DNA of 64,000 nucleotides from positions 1-64,000 of the forward strand of contig NZ_JBQCHP010000043.1 in assembly GCF_051954575.1 (NCBI RefSeq), in the 5' to 3' direction. Of this stretch, positions 16,379 to 24,602 are shown one piece after another. The notes below the pieces were generated by a model, which saw only the letters and a program-made list of their open reading frames with translations, made no database searches and had not been told where the DNA came from. The stretch's first letter is position 1. Every line of letters begins with the position of its first letter. The position numbers and the translations under genes were made by a program. This stretch comes from Dyella_B sp035690825 (GTDB lineage Bacteria > Pseudomonadota > Gammaproteobacteria > Xanthomonadales > Rhodanobacteraceae).

Positions 16379-16585
16379 TCAGGCATCCAGATCCGGAATC
16401 AGCTTGCTTTCCAGCCGTGCAATGGCGTCCTTCAGCAGCAGCTTGCGCTTCTTCATGCGGGTAATCTGCAGCTCATCGCAGCCGAGCGACGTGGACATCT
16501 GCTGGATAGCCACGTCCAGGTCGCGGTGCTCCTGGCGCAATTCGGCCAGCAAATGGGCGATCTGGGCGGGGTCCTGGGCCTGCAT
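16379..16585 (-). CDS. YdcH/DUF465 family small protein
   Basis: 68 residues, helical and highly charged, with LAELRQEHRDLDVAIQQM at 13-30 and ELQITRMKKRKLLLKDAIARLE at 38-59. This is the DUF465 (YdcH) pattern of two short coiled-coil helices. The function is not established for the family. It is divergent from ttcA, with 75 bp between the starts. Confidence 0.8.
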   Translation of the reverse strand: MQAQDPAQIAHLLAELRQEHRDLDVAIQQMSTSLGCDELQITRMKKRKLLLKDAIARLESKLIPDLDA

Positions 16586-16660
16586 GGGCGGAATCAGCGT
16601 GGGCGACGACGGTAAGCAGCCATTGTAACGCGCCGGGACGCGGCCGGCGGGCGGGGTACA

Positions 16661-17575
16661 ATGTCCCGCTTACTGCCGCATTCCTTGCCCGCCATGTCCG
16701 CTCACCCCGAGGCCACGCCGCCCGATCCCGCGCGCAAGCGCGCCTATGAAGCCGCCAAGCTGGCCAAGCGCCTGCGCCACCAGGTCGGCCAGGCGATCGC
16801 CGACTTCAACATGATCGAGGACGGCGACAAGCTGATGGTGTGCCTGTCCGGCGGCAAGGATTCGTACACCATGCTCGACGTGCTGCTGTCGCTGCAGGCG
16901 AAGGCGCCGGTGCGCTTCGAGCTGGTGGCGGTGAACCTGGACCAGAAGCAGCCGGGCTTTCCCGAGCACGTGCTGCCCGAATACCTCGCCGGGCGCGGTG
17001 TGCCGTTCCACATCATCGAGCAGGACACCTACAGCACGGTGACGCGGGTGATTCCCGAAGGCAAGACCATGTGCAGCCTGTGCTCGCGCCTGCGCCGCGG
17101 CGCGCTGTACCGCTGGGCGACGCAGAACGGCGTCACCAAGATCGCGCTGGGGCATCATCGCGACGACATCCTAGCCACGTTTTTCCTCAACCTGTTTCAT
17201 CAGGCCAACCTGAAGGCGATGCCGCCCAAGCTGCGCTCGGACGACGGGCGCCACGTGGTGATCCGTCCGCTGGCGTATTGCAAGGAAAGCGATATCGCCG
17301 AGTACGCCGAACACAAGCAGTTTCCGATCATTCCCTGTAATCTCTGTGGCTCGCAGGAGAACTTGCAGCGCAAGGCGGTCGGTCGCATGTTGCAGGATTG
17401 GGAGCGCCAGTATCCCGGACGCAGCGAGACCATGTTTCGCGCACTGGGCAACGTGGCGCCCTCGCAACTGGCCGATCGCAAGCTGTTCGATTTCGCCGCG
17501 CTGGGTTCGCGGGAAGGGGCCAGGCGCGCCGACGTCCACGGCTGGCTGGCAGGTTCGGAAAGCGAAAACAGCTGA
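16661..17575 (+). CDS. ttcA: tRNA 2-thiocytidine(32) synthetase TtcA
   Basis: TtcA thiolates cytidine 32 in certain tRNAs in an ATP-dependent reaction using an Fe-S cluster. The 304-residue product has the PP-loop SGGKDSYTM (near residue 64), the CSLC motif, and a third cysteine region CNLCGSQENLQRK. GHHRDDILATFFLNLFHQ is also diagnostic for TtcA. Two starts are possible: 16661 (MSRLLPHSL) and 16694 (MSAHPEATP). The second agrees better with typical length, the first has a GGGG sequence upstream. The C-terminal tail is variable. Confidence 0.94.
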   Translation: MSRLLPHSLPAMSAHPEATPPDPARKRAYEAAKLAKRLRHQVGQAIADFNMIEDGDKLMVCLSGGKDSYTMLDVLLSLQAKAPVRFELVAVNLDQKQPGFPEHVLPEYLAGRGVPFHIIEQDTYSTVTRVIPEGKTMCSLCSRLRRGALYRWATQNGVTKIALGHHRDDILATFFLNLFHQANLKAMPPKLRSDDGRHVVIRPLAYCKESDIAEYAEHKQFPIIPCNLCGSQENLQRKAVGRMLQDWERQYPGRSETMFRALGNVAPSQLADRKLFDFAALGSREGARRADVHGWLAGSESENS

Positions 17576-17592
17576 ACCGTACAACTCAAGGC

Positions 17593-17608
17593 GGACGTCT
17601 GGACGTCC
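17593..17608. promoter_or_regulatory. MetJ-box-like tandem octamer upstream of the aminotransferase
   Basis: GGACGTCTGGACGTCC matches the tandem E. coli MetJ operator AGACGTCTAGACGTCT at 13 of 16 positions. It lies 32 bp upstream of the GTG start of the aromatic aminotransferase. That enzyme class also makes methionine from its keto acid in the salvage pathway, so methionine control is plausible. Whether this organism has a MetJ cannot be seen here, and the match could be chance. Confidence 0.25.
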
Positions 17609-17639
17609 ATATCTCTTCTTCCATTTTTCGAGTAGAACC

Positions 17640-18839
17640 GTGTCCCATTTCGCATCCGTTGAAATGACCCCAGGCGATCCGATCCTGGGCCTCACCGAAG
17701 CTTTCGTGGCCGATTCGCGCCCCGGCAAAGTCAATCTGGGCGTGGGCATTTATTACGACGAGAGCGGTCGTATTCCCGTGCTGCGCGCCGTGCGCCAGGT
17801 GGAAGAGGCACTGGCGAAAGAATCACTGCCGCGCGGCTATCTGCCTATCGACGGCTTGCCTTCCTACACGCAGGCCACGCAAAAGCTGGTGTTCGGCCCG
17901 GATTCGCCGCTGCTGGCGGCTGGCCGCGTGGCTACCTCGCAGACCATCGGCGGTAGCGGCGCGCTGCGCGTGGGCGCCGAACTGCTGAAGAAAGCTCTGC
18001 CCAAGGCCAAGGTGGCGATCAGCAGTCCGAGCTGGGAAAACCATCGCGTAGTGTTCAACGCAGCCGGCTTCGAGGTGGTGGACTACGGCTATTACGACGC
18101 CGCCACCAACGGGTTGGATTTCGCGGGCATGCTGGCCGATCTCAACAAGCTCGAACCCGGCACCGTGGTGCTGCTGCACGCCTGCTGCCACAACCCCACC
18201 GGTGTGGATCTGTCGATAGAGCAATGGAAGCAGGTCGTTGCGGTGGTGAAGGATCGCAAGCTGCTGCCCTTCATCGACATGGCTTACCAGGGCTTCGACA
18301 AAGGCATCGACGAAGACGCCGCGGCGGTGCGCCTGTTCGCCGAATCGGGCATCGATTCGTTCGTGGTGGCCAATTCGTATTCCAAGTCGTTCTCGCTGTA
18401 TGGCGAGCGCGTGGGTGCGCTGTCGATCGTCGGCGCGACGCGCGACGAAGCGCTGCGCGTGCAGTCGCTGGTCAAGCGCATCATCCGCTCGATCTATTCC
18501 AGCCCGTCCACGCACGGTGGCGCGCTGGTGGCCGGCGTGCTCAACAGCGTCGAGCTGCGCGCGCTGTGGGAACAGGAACTCACCGAAATGCGCGAACGCA
18601 TCCACGCGATGCGTGCCGGCATGGTGGAAAAGCTGGCCGCGAACGGTGCGCCGCAGTTCGGCTTCATCCAGCAGCAGGCGGGCATGTTCTCCTACTCGGG
18701 CCTGAGCAAGGCGCAGGTGGATCGTCTGCGCGAAGAGCATGCGATCTACGCCATCGGCACCGGACGCATCTGCGTTGCGGCGCTCAACCGCAACAATCTG
18801 GATAACGTGGTGGCTGCGGTCGCTGCCGTTATTCGCTAA
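17640..18839 (+). CDS. tyrB: Aromatic/aspartate amino acid aminotransferase (TyrB/AspC family)
   Basis: A fold type I PLP aminotransferase that exchanges amino groups among Tyr, Phe, Asp and Glu and their keto acids. From GTG at 17640 it has 399 residues, the usual length. It opens with TPGDPILGLTEAFVADSRPGKVNLGVGIYYDESG, a family hallmark. The PLP lysine lies in NSYSKSFSLYGERVGALS, and the substrate-contacting Arg is in the last third (GTGRICVAALN). The frame extends upstream into ttcA, but those codons are not homologous. An internal ATG at 17664 has no ribosome-binding site. TyrB and AspC cannot be separated confidently; the YYDESG and GAL context leans to TyrB. Confidence 0.88.
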   Translation: MSHFASVEMTPGDPILGLTEAFVADSRPGKVNLGVGIYYDESGRIPVLRAVRQVEEALAKESLPRGYLPIDGLPSYTQATQKLVFGPDSPLLAAGRVATSQTIGGSGALRVGAELLKKALPKAKVAISSPSWENHRVVFNAAGFEVVDYGYYDAATNGLDFAGMLADLNKLEPGTVVLLHACCHNPTGVDLSIEQWKQVVAVVKDRKLLPFIDMAYQGFDKGIDEDAAAVRLFAESGIDSFVVANSYSKSFSLYGERVGALSIVGATRDEALRVQSLVKRIIRSIYSSPSTHGGALVAGVLNSVELRALWEQELTEMRERIHAMRAGMVEKLAANGAPQFGFIQQQAGMFSYSGLSKAQVDRLREEHAIYAIGTGRICVAALNRNNLDNVVAAVAAVIR

Positions 18840-18849
18840 TTCCCTTCAT

Positions 18850-18926
18850 CGTCGCCCCGGCGAACGCCGGGGCCCAGTGACTTCTCGCCTCAAAGGCGCT
18901 GGGTCCCGGCGTGCGCCGGGACGACG
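18850..18926. repeat. CGTC-ended dispersed repeat, GC-rich (77 bp)
   Basis: The ends CGTCGCCCCGGCG and CGCCGGGACGACG are imperfect inverted repeats. Inside are two further short hairpins (CCCCGGCG..CGCCGGGG and CCCAG..CTGGG). The same organisation, with CGTCATTCCCGC ends, occurs at 60615-60693. It occupies the space between the aminotransferase and rdgC. Confidence 0.7.
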
Positions 18927-18946
18927 GCTCCGCGACTGGATTCCGC

Positions 18947-19858
18947 ATGTTTTTCCGCAATCTCACGCTGTTCCGCTTTTCTCCCTCCGTGGCCGAAGAC
19001 CTCCAGCGCCTCGACGAAGTGCTGGGCGAACATCGCCTGCGCCCGTGCGGTCCGCTGGAAATGGGCACGCGCGGCTTCGTGCCGCCGGTCGGTCGCGGTG
19101 ACGATGCGGCCATGACCCATGTCGTGAACGCATGCACGCTGGTCACCGTCGGCAGCGAAGAAAAACTGTTGCCTGCCGCGGTGGTGAACGACGAGTTGCA
19201 ACGCAAGGTGCAGAAGATCGCCGAGGAGGAAGGCCGCAAGGTCGGCGGCCGCGAGCGCAAGCGCCTGAAGGAAGACCTGCTCACCGAACTGCTGCCGCGC
19301 GCCTTCGTGCGCAGCTCGCGCATGTCCGCCTATGCCGATCGCAAGCACGGTTGGCTGGTGCTCGATACCGCCAGCCGCAAGAGCGCGGAAAATGCGCTCA
19401 CGCAGGTGCGCGAAGCGCTTGGCAGTTTCCCCGCGGTGCCGCTCGCGCCGGAAGAAGGCCCGCGCGTGCTGATGACCGACTGGCTCGCCAATGGCAACCT
19501 GCCCGGTGAACTCACGCTGGGCGACGAATGCGAACTGCGCGATCCGGCCACCGCCACCGGCGCCATCGCGCGTTGTCGCCGGCAGGACCTCGATGCGGAA
19601 GAAGTGAAGGAACATCTGCGCAACGGTAAGCAGGTGTTCCAGCTTGGCTTGGTGTTCGACGACCGAATCAGCTTCGTGCTCGGCGAAGACCTGGTGGTGC
19701 GCAAGCTGAAATTCCTCGACGCGGTGCTCGACGAGATGGGCGACAGCCAGCAGGATGCCGCGGCTGAGATGGACGCGCGCTTCGCGTTGCTGACGTTGGA
19801 GCTGGAGCGTTTGCTGGGCAAGCTCGAAGAGTGGTTCGGGTTGCCGCGGCCGGAGTGA
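18947..19858 (+). CDS. rdgC: Recombination-associated protein RdgC
   Basis: RdgC forms ring-shaped dimers around DNA and restrains RecA filament formation. The product is 303 residues from MFFRNLTLFRF, the same length as E. coli RdgC, and the family pattern continues (RPCGPLEMGTRGFVPPVG, then VVNDELQRKVQKIAEEEGRKVGGRERKRLKEDL). An earlier in-frame ATG at 18911 lies in the upstream repeat and is disfavoured. It stands alone in this orientation. Confidence 0.96.
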   Translation: MFFRNLTLFRFSPSVAEDLQRLDEVLGEHRLRPCGPLEMGTRGFVPPVGRGDDAAMTHVVNACTLVTVGSEEKLLPAAVVNDELQRKVQKIAEEEGRKVGGRERKRLKEDLLTELLPRAFVRSSRMSAYADRKHGWLVLDTASRKSAENALTQVREALGSFPAVPLAPEEGPRVLMTDWLANGNLPGELTLGDECELRDPATATGAIARCRRQDLDAEEVKEHLRNGKQVFQLGLVFDDRISFVLGEDLVVRKLKFLDAVLDEMGDSQQDAAAEMDARFALLTLELERLLGKLEEWFGLPRPE

Positions 19859-19944
19859 GGGGGCAACCTTGCCTGTTGGCGGGTCCATGCACGAGGTTCA
19901 ACCGCCTATTTCCAGGCGCATTCTTGCCTTCCTCCAAGCCGTGC

Positions 19945-19981
19945 CCCTCACCCCGACCCCCTCCCCGGAGGGGAGAGGGAG
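19945..19981. repeat. GC-rich hairpin CCCTCCCCGG/AGGGGAGAGGG
   Basis: A short near-perfect palindrome in the 278-bp gap between rdgC and the next gene. Its CTCACCCCGACCC and GGGGAGAGGGAG segments recall the ends of the 125-bp repeats at 25605 and 45947, so it may be a shortened relative. The rest of the gap shows nothing I can assign. Confidence 0.45.
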
Positions 19982-20136
19982 TAGCGCCGGCAGTCCCAGT
20001 CGCCCTGAGACGCGCGCCAGACCGAGCTTCCCGCCATAGCGGCAAAAAAGCCCTTGCGCGAAGCCCCGGCACCCCACATCCTGCCTGTGCCCGGGCCTCC
20101 CCCTTGGCCACGGGCGCAGTAGCAAAAGGCAGGACC

Positions 20137-20904
20137 ATGGCGTATCTCGACGGCGACTGGCTGGAGTTGGCGACACCCAGCGGCAATACGATTCGTGTGC
20201 TCAAAGCTTCGCATCCGCGAGCGCGGCGGCTGCGCTTGACGGTTTCGACGAAAGGCGCGCGCATCACCTATCCGCAAGGCACGCACCCTTCACAGGTGAA
20301 CGCGTTCCTGCGGCACAACGCCGATTGGCTGGAGAGGAAACTCGGCGAACTCAATCTGGTCGTCGATCCGTTGCCGCCGTTGCGCGTCGGCTCCTCGATC
20401 GAATTTCCCTTGCGCGGCGAAACCACCGTGCTGGATTGGGCCGAAGGCGCGTATCCGCGCGTGGTGGCGCACGATGCCGGCATCACGCTGGAAATCCCTC
20501 GTCCGCACAGCCGCGCACTGCCGGTTGCGCGTGGCCTGCTTGCATCCTATTTCGAAACGCAGATCCGCCGTGACGTATCGCGCTGGCTCGCCGGCTACGT
20601 GCCGCAATTGGGGCTGGCGCCAACCGCGTTGCGTGTTCGCCCGATGAAGAGCCTGTGGGGTAGCCTGGATACGCGCGATCGCATCAATCTCGATCTTGCG
20701 CTGGCGCTCGCACCGCCCTCGGCATTGCGTTACGTACTGGCGCATGAGCTGTGTCACCTAAAAGTGCGCAATCACTCGCCACGGTTCTGGGCGCATGTGG
20801 AATCGATCTTTCCGGATTGGCGCGAACAACGCGATTGGCTGCGCCAGCACGGCGCCTTGCTGAAGGCCGAGCTGGATCGTCTGATCGCCGACGTGGCTGA
20901 TTGA
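20137..20904 (+). CDS. YgjP-like (DUF45/WLM-type) zinc metallopeptidase-fold protein
   Basis: 255 residues from an ATG with an AGGA ribosome-binding site (20137). The C-terminal part has the zinc signature AHELCHLKVRNHSPRFW, an HExxH with the extended downstream His, as in the YgjP/SprT-like family. The middle RVRPMKSLWGSLDTRDRINLDLALALAPPSALRYV is also the family hallmark. The N-terminal ~110 residues form the beta-rich YgjP portion. No signal peptide, so cytoplasmic. The biological role of the family is not settled. Confidence 0.85.
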   Translation: MAYLDGDWLELATPSGNTIRVLKASHPRARRLRLTVSTKGARITYPQGTHPSQVNAFLRHNADWLERKLGELNLVVDPLPPLRVGSSIEFPLRGETTVLDWAEGAYPRVVAHDAGITLEIPRPHSRALPVARGLLASYFETQIRRDVSRWLAGYVPQLGLAPTALRVRPMKSLWGSLDTRDRINLDLALALAPPSALRYVLAHELCHLKVRNHSPRFWAHVESIFPDWREQRDWLRQHGALLKAELDRLIADVAD

Positions 20905-20914
20905 TCGGGTTCCC

Positions 20915-21217
20915 ATGCGTCATTTCTTCTGCAAACTGCACGGCCCGCGCGCCAACTTTCCCGCCGACATCACGCCCGAGGAAATGGCGCTGATGAAGGC
21001 GCATGCGGAGTACTGGAGCGAGCAGATGGGCCATGGCCACGTCGTGGTGTTCGGCCCGGTGTCGGACCCTGCGACGGTGTACGGCATCCTGGTGATGCAG
21101 TTGCCCGATGAGCTGCAACCGACGGCGCTGCTCGATAACGATCCGGTGATCAAGGCCGCGCGAGGTTTCCGCTTCGAGTGCCATCCGATGCGCGCCGTGC
21201 TGCCGCAACAGGCCTAG
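20915..21217 (+). CDS. YCII-related domain protein
   Basis: A 100-residue protein starting MRHFFCKLHGPRANFPADITPEEMALMKAHAEYWSEQM, with a ferredoxin-like fold expected from the YciI/DGPF family. Family members include dehydrochlorinases and proteins of unknown role; the function here cannot be named. It begins 10 bp after the metallopeptidase stop, so the two are probably co-transcribed. Its TAG stop is part of the CTAG at the edge of the adjacent MITE-like element. Confidence 0.75.
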   Translation: MRHFFCKLHGPRANFPADITPEEMALMKAHAEYWSEQMGHGHVVVFGPVSDPATVYGILVMQLPDELQPTALLDNDPVIKAARGFRFECHPMRAVLPQQA

Positions 21218-21505
21218 GGATGCTCTGATCTATTCCACGCACCCGTCACCGCACGGTATGCGCCCCTCGGTTTGCCGGGTCGTTGCAGGCAGACTGGCCG
21301 TCTGTCAAGACGACGAGGCGAAGCGAGGGGCGCATACCGTGCGGCCCCAACGTTTTGAATTCAATGAAGGGGTGACGTCCAGAAGGCCCGCAGGCCGTGC
21401 CCCGCGGCTTGAACAGACGGCCAGTCTGCCCTGCGCCGCGCGACACACCCTGCGAGCCTTCTGGACGTCATGCTGGGTACGTGGAATAGATCAGAGCATC
21501 CCTAG
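21214..21505. repeat. MITE-like element 1 with two nested hairpin modules
   Basis: Perfect terminal inverted repeats (21214-21239 and 21480-21505), which are CTAG followed by GGATGCTCTGATCTATTCCACG. CTAG on both sides fits a target duplication of IS5-type elements. Inside are two modules. Module A has perfect 21-bp arms 21249-21269/21324-21344 around CAGACTGGCCGTCTG (21290-21304). Module B has 22-bp arms with one mismatch, 21373-21394/21449-21470, around CAGACGGCCAGTCTG (21414-21428). No coding capacity. The remaining bases to the trehalase start at 21638 hold nothing I recognise. Confidence 0.9.
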
Positions 21506-21637
21506 CCACGGCCGCGCAAAGCGCCTGTGTGCTGGCTGATCCTGAGCTTCACTCCCGTTCTACGACCGCCACCGTAGCGTGAGCATAAGGATTACCGTGC
21601 TCGATCCCCGCGAGCGCCACGTCGAAGCAAAGCTGCG

Positions 21638-23233
21638 ATGAACGAGCAAACCATTGCGCCACCACGTTCCCAATGTGCAGGCGTGGCGCCTGCCGATACG
21701 CTGACGCCTGCCGATCGCTATCAGGAGCTGTTCGTCGACGTGCAGATGTCGCGCGTATTCGCGGACAGCAAAACCTTCGTCGACTGCGCGCCGCTGGGCG
21801 AACCCGAACGCATCCTGGATCTGTATCGCGCGCAGCGTGGGCAGTCCGGTTTCGATCTCAACGCCTTCGTGCATGCGCATTTCGAAGTGCCGAAGGTGCA
21901 CACCAGCCATTACGTGTCGGTGCCGGGCCAACCGCTGCGAGAACATATCGATAGCTTGTGGGACGTGCTGAGCCGGCATCCGAATCGGCATCCGGCCCGA
22001 TCGTCGCTGCTGCCACTGCCGCATTGCTACGTGGTGCCGGGCGGACGCTTCAGCGAGCTGTATTACTGGGATTCCTACTTCACCATGCTCGGCCTGGCCG
22101 AAAGCGGGCGCCACGACCTGCTGCATTGCATGGCCAGCAACTTCGCCTATCTCATCGATACCTACGGTCACATTCCCAACGGTAATCGCACCTATTACCT
22201 GAGCCGCTCGCAGCCGCCGGTGTTCGCGTTGATGGTGGAGCTGTTCGAATCGCACGGCGTGTGTGGCGCGATCGAGTGGCTGCCGCAGTTGTGCAAGGAG
22301 TACGACTTCTGGATGGAAGGCGCCGAAGCGCTGCGGCCCGGCGACGCGCATCGCCATGGCGTGCGGCTGGACGATGGCAGCCTGCTCAACCGTTATTGGG
22401 ACGATCGCGATACGCCGCGCGAAGAATCGCATCTGGAAGACGTGACCACCGCGCGCCGTACATCGCGGCCGAGCACCGAGGTGTATCGCGATCTGCGCGC
22501 GGGCGCCGCGTCCGGCTGGGATTTCAGTTCGCGTTGGTGCGACGGCGGCAAGCTCGAGACGATCCGCACCACGGCAATCCTGCCGGTGGATCTCAACGCG
22601 TTTCTGTACAAGCTGGAGCGGCAGATTGCCGAGCTCAGCCATGCTGATGGACAGCGACGGCAGGCAGAAGCGTTCGCGGCGCGTGCGCAGCGACGTAGCG
22701 CCGCGATTAATCGCTGGCTGTGGAACGAAGCGGCCGGCAGTTTTCTCGACTACGACTGGCAACGCCACGCGCCACGCGAAGCGCTCAATGCCGCCACCAG
22801 CGCGCCGCTCTACGTCGGCCTCGCCAGCCAGGAGCAGGCCGTGCGCGTGGCCGAAGCATTACGCACGCGCCTGCTCGATGACGGCGGCCTGGGCGCGACC
22901 GAAGTCGAAACCGGCGAGCAATGGGACAAGCCCAACGGCTGGGCGCCACTGCAATGGTTGGCGATCCACGGCCTGCGTCGCTACGGCTTGCATGAGCTGG
23001 CCGAGAACATCGCGCATCGCTGGCTGCAAACCGTGGGCAGCCTGTACCAGCGCGAGAGCAAGCTGGTCGAGAAATATGTGCTGATCGTGCCGGAGGGTGG
23101 CGCCATCGGTGGTGGCGGTGGCGAGTATCCCCTGCAGGATGGCTTCGGCTGGACCAACGGCGTCACGCGTCGCCTGCTGCACGAGAAACCAGAACATCCG
23201 GCGAACGAGGCTTGCGCCGGCGCCAACGCGTAG
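21638..23233 (+). CDS. treF: Alpha,alpha-trehalase, cytoplasmic (GH37)
   Basis: Hydrolyses trehalose to two glucose molecules. 531 residues with no signal peptide, so the TreF (cytoplasmic) rather than the TreA (periplasmic) type. The GH37 signature PGGRFSELYYWDSYF is at ~127-141 and the second signature QWDKPNGWAPLQW at ~429. The general acid Asp is in ASGWDFSSRW, and the catalytic Glu in the Gly-rich GGGGGEYPLQDGFGWTNGV. The neighbouring gene encodes a glucose-dehydrogenase-like SDR, so the two may together channel trehalose glucose into gluconate. This is inference from order. Confidence 0.94.
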   Translation: MNEQTIAPPRSQCAGVAPADTLTPADRYQELFVDVQMSRVFADSKTFVDCAPLGEPERILDLYRAQRGQSGFDLNAFVHAHFEVPKVHTSHYVSVPGQPLREHIDSLWDVLSRHPNRHPARSSLLPLPHCYVVPGGRFSELYYWDSYFTMLGLAESGRHDLLHCMASNFAYLIDTYGHIPNGNRTYYLSRSQPPVFALMVELFESHGVCGAIEWLPQLCKEYDFWMEGAEALRPGDAHRHGVRLDDGSLLNRYWDDRDTPREESHLEDVTTARRTSRPSTEVYRDLRAGAASGWDFSSRWCDGGKLETIRTTAILPVDLNAFLYKLERQIAELSHADGQRRQAEAFAARAQRRSAAINRWLWNEAAGSFLDYDWQRHAPREALNAATSAPLYVGLASQEQAVRVAEALRTRLLDDGGLGATEVETGEQWDKPNGWAPLQWLAIHGLRRYGLHELAENIAHRWLQTVGSLYQRESKLVEKYVLIVPEGGAIGGGGGEYPLQDGFGWTNGVTRRLLHEKPEHPANEACAGANA

Positions 23234-23319
23234 CGTCGACGCGATCTGTTCATGCCGCTCACATCGGCCCAACCCGATGGGCGACACGCTTGTCCTCGCC
23301 AACGACGAGGACGATCACG

Positions 23320-24171
23320 ATGAACACCACTGCAGCGGCCGCATCTTCCACCGCGCCCTCCTTGACCCTGCCCAAACTCCTGGTCGGCCAGAAGGCCCTG
23401 GTCACCGGTGCCAATTCCGGCATTGGTCGCGCGGTGGCGCTCGCGCTCGGCGAAGCGGGGGCGGACGTGGCGGTGAACTATGTGCAAGGCGATGAAGCAG
23501 CTAATGACGTGGTGGCGGCGATTCGCGCCCACGGCGTCGACGCCATCGCCTGCAAGGCCGACGTTTCCGACGAGGATCAGGTGGCGAACATGTTCGGCGA
23601 GATGATCGAGCGCTTCGGCACGCTGGACATCCTGGTCGCCAACGCCGGACTGCAGCGCGACGCACCGTTTCATGCGATGACGCTGGCGCAATGGCACACC
23701 GTGCTCAGCGTGAATCTCACCGGGCAGTTCCTGTGCGCACGCGAAGCGGTCCGCGAATTCGTGCGTCGCGGCGTGGTGTCGCAGATTTCTTGTGCGGCGG
23801 GAAAAATCATCTGCATGAGTTCCGTGCACCAGGAGATTCCATGGGCTGGCCATGCAAACTACGCCACGTCCAAAGGCGGCATCAAGCTGCTGATGGAAAG
23901 CCTGGCGCAGGAGCTGGCGCCGCAGCGCATCCGCGTCAATGCGATAGCGCCCGGCGCCATTCGCACGCCGATCAACACTACTGCGTGGAATACACCGGAA
24001 GCCTACAAAAGCCTGATGACGCTGGTGCCCTATGGCCGCATCGGCGAACCCGAAGACATCGCCCGCGCGGCTGTGTGGCTCGCCTCCGACCTGTCCGATT
24101 ACGTGGTGGGCACCACGCTGTTCGTCGATGGCGGCATGACTTTGTATCCGGGGTTCGCAACCGGCGGATGA
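23320..24171 (+). CDS. SDR-family oxidoreductase, glucose 1-dehydrogenase-like
   Basis: A classical short-chain dehydrogenase of 283 residues. The cofactor motif TGANSGIG is at 29-36, NAG at 108-110, the catalytic Ser near 167-168, and Y181..K185 in YATSKGG. GRIGEPEDIARAAVWLASDLSDYVVG and a C-terminal G-rich tail are as in Bacillus glucose dehydrogenases. An unusual insert (VVSQISCAAGKI) precedes the catalytic Ser. The ATG at 23320 follows GAGGACGATCACG and lies 86 bp after the trehalase stop. Substrate assignment rests on similarity and context and could be wrong. Confidence 0.72.
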   Translation: MNTTAAAASSTAPSLTLPKLLVGQKALVTGANSGIGRAVALALGEAGADVAVNYVQGDEAANDVVAAIRAHGVDAIACKADVSDEDQVANMFGEMIERFGTLDILVANAGLQRDAPFHAMTLAQWHTVLSVNLTGQFLCAREAVREFVRRGVVSQISCAAGKIICMSSVHQEIPWAGHANYATSKGGIKLLMESLAQELAPQRIRVNAIAPGAIRTPINTTAWNTPEAYKSLMTLVPYGRIGEPEDIARAAVWLASDLSDYVVGTTLFVDGGMTLYPGFATGG

Positions 24172-24205
24172 TGGTTATCTCCGCTTGTGCGTGGCACGGG
24201 TCGGA

Positions 24206-24601
24206 TCAAATGACCCGCGGGCCAGGCCATTCCGGACGGGCCGCAGCGTCCTCGACGGTCATGCTGGCCCCTTCGGTGATGCGCACGGGCCATGCGGCGG
24301 GGTCGAAACCCTCCAGGCAGAACACGTTGACGCCATAGTGATCAGGTGCAGAGCGTTTACGATGAAACACGTAAATGCCGCAGTGTTTGCAGAAGTAGTG
24401 CTTCGCTCGCCGCGTGTTCCATTGATACAAGGTCAGCGCCTGCCCCCCTTGCAGGATGATCAGTGCAGCCTCTGGCACTTTGAGCATGAGGGCTTGGCGC
24501 ATCCTGCATAAGGAACAATCGCAGATCGTCAGTTCGTCCACGGTTGCAGTCAGCTGGAACCGTACCGTGCCGCAATGACAGGCGCCTTCGAACGTATGCA
24601 T
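24206..24601 (-). CDS. GFA-family (CENP-V) zinc protein
   Basis: 131 residues with the zinc-binding cysteines of the GFA fold: C8 and C10 (ACHCGTV), C27, C29 and C32 (ICDCSLC), and C71 and C74 (FCKHCGIYVF). The family includes the glutathione-dependent formaldehyde-activating enzyme, but most members have no proven activity. The ATG at 24601 sits one base after the stop of the upstream alpha/beta hydrolase, giving tight coupling. Convergent with the SDR gene. Confidence 0.8.
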   Translation of the reverse strand: MHTFEGACHCGTVRFQLTATVDELTICDCSLCRMRQALMLKVPEAALIILQGGQALTLYQWNTRRAKHYFCKHCGIYVFHRKRSAPDHYGVNVFCLEGFDPAAWPVRITEGASMTVEDAAARPEWPGPRVI

Positions 24602-24602
24602 G

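Noticed and set aside
21241..21505. Coding frames within the two MITE-like elements
   Set aside because: They are by-products of long inverted repeats, differ between copies and lack start signals.
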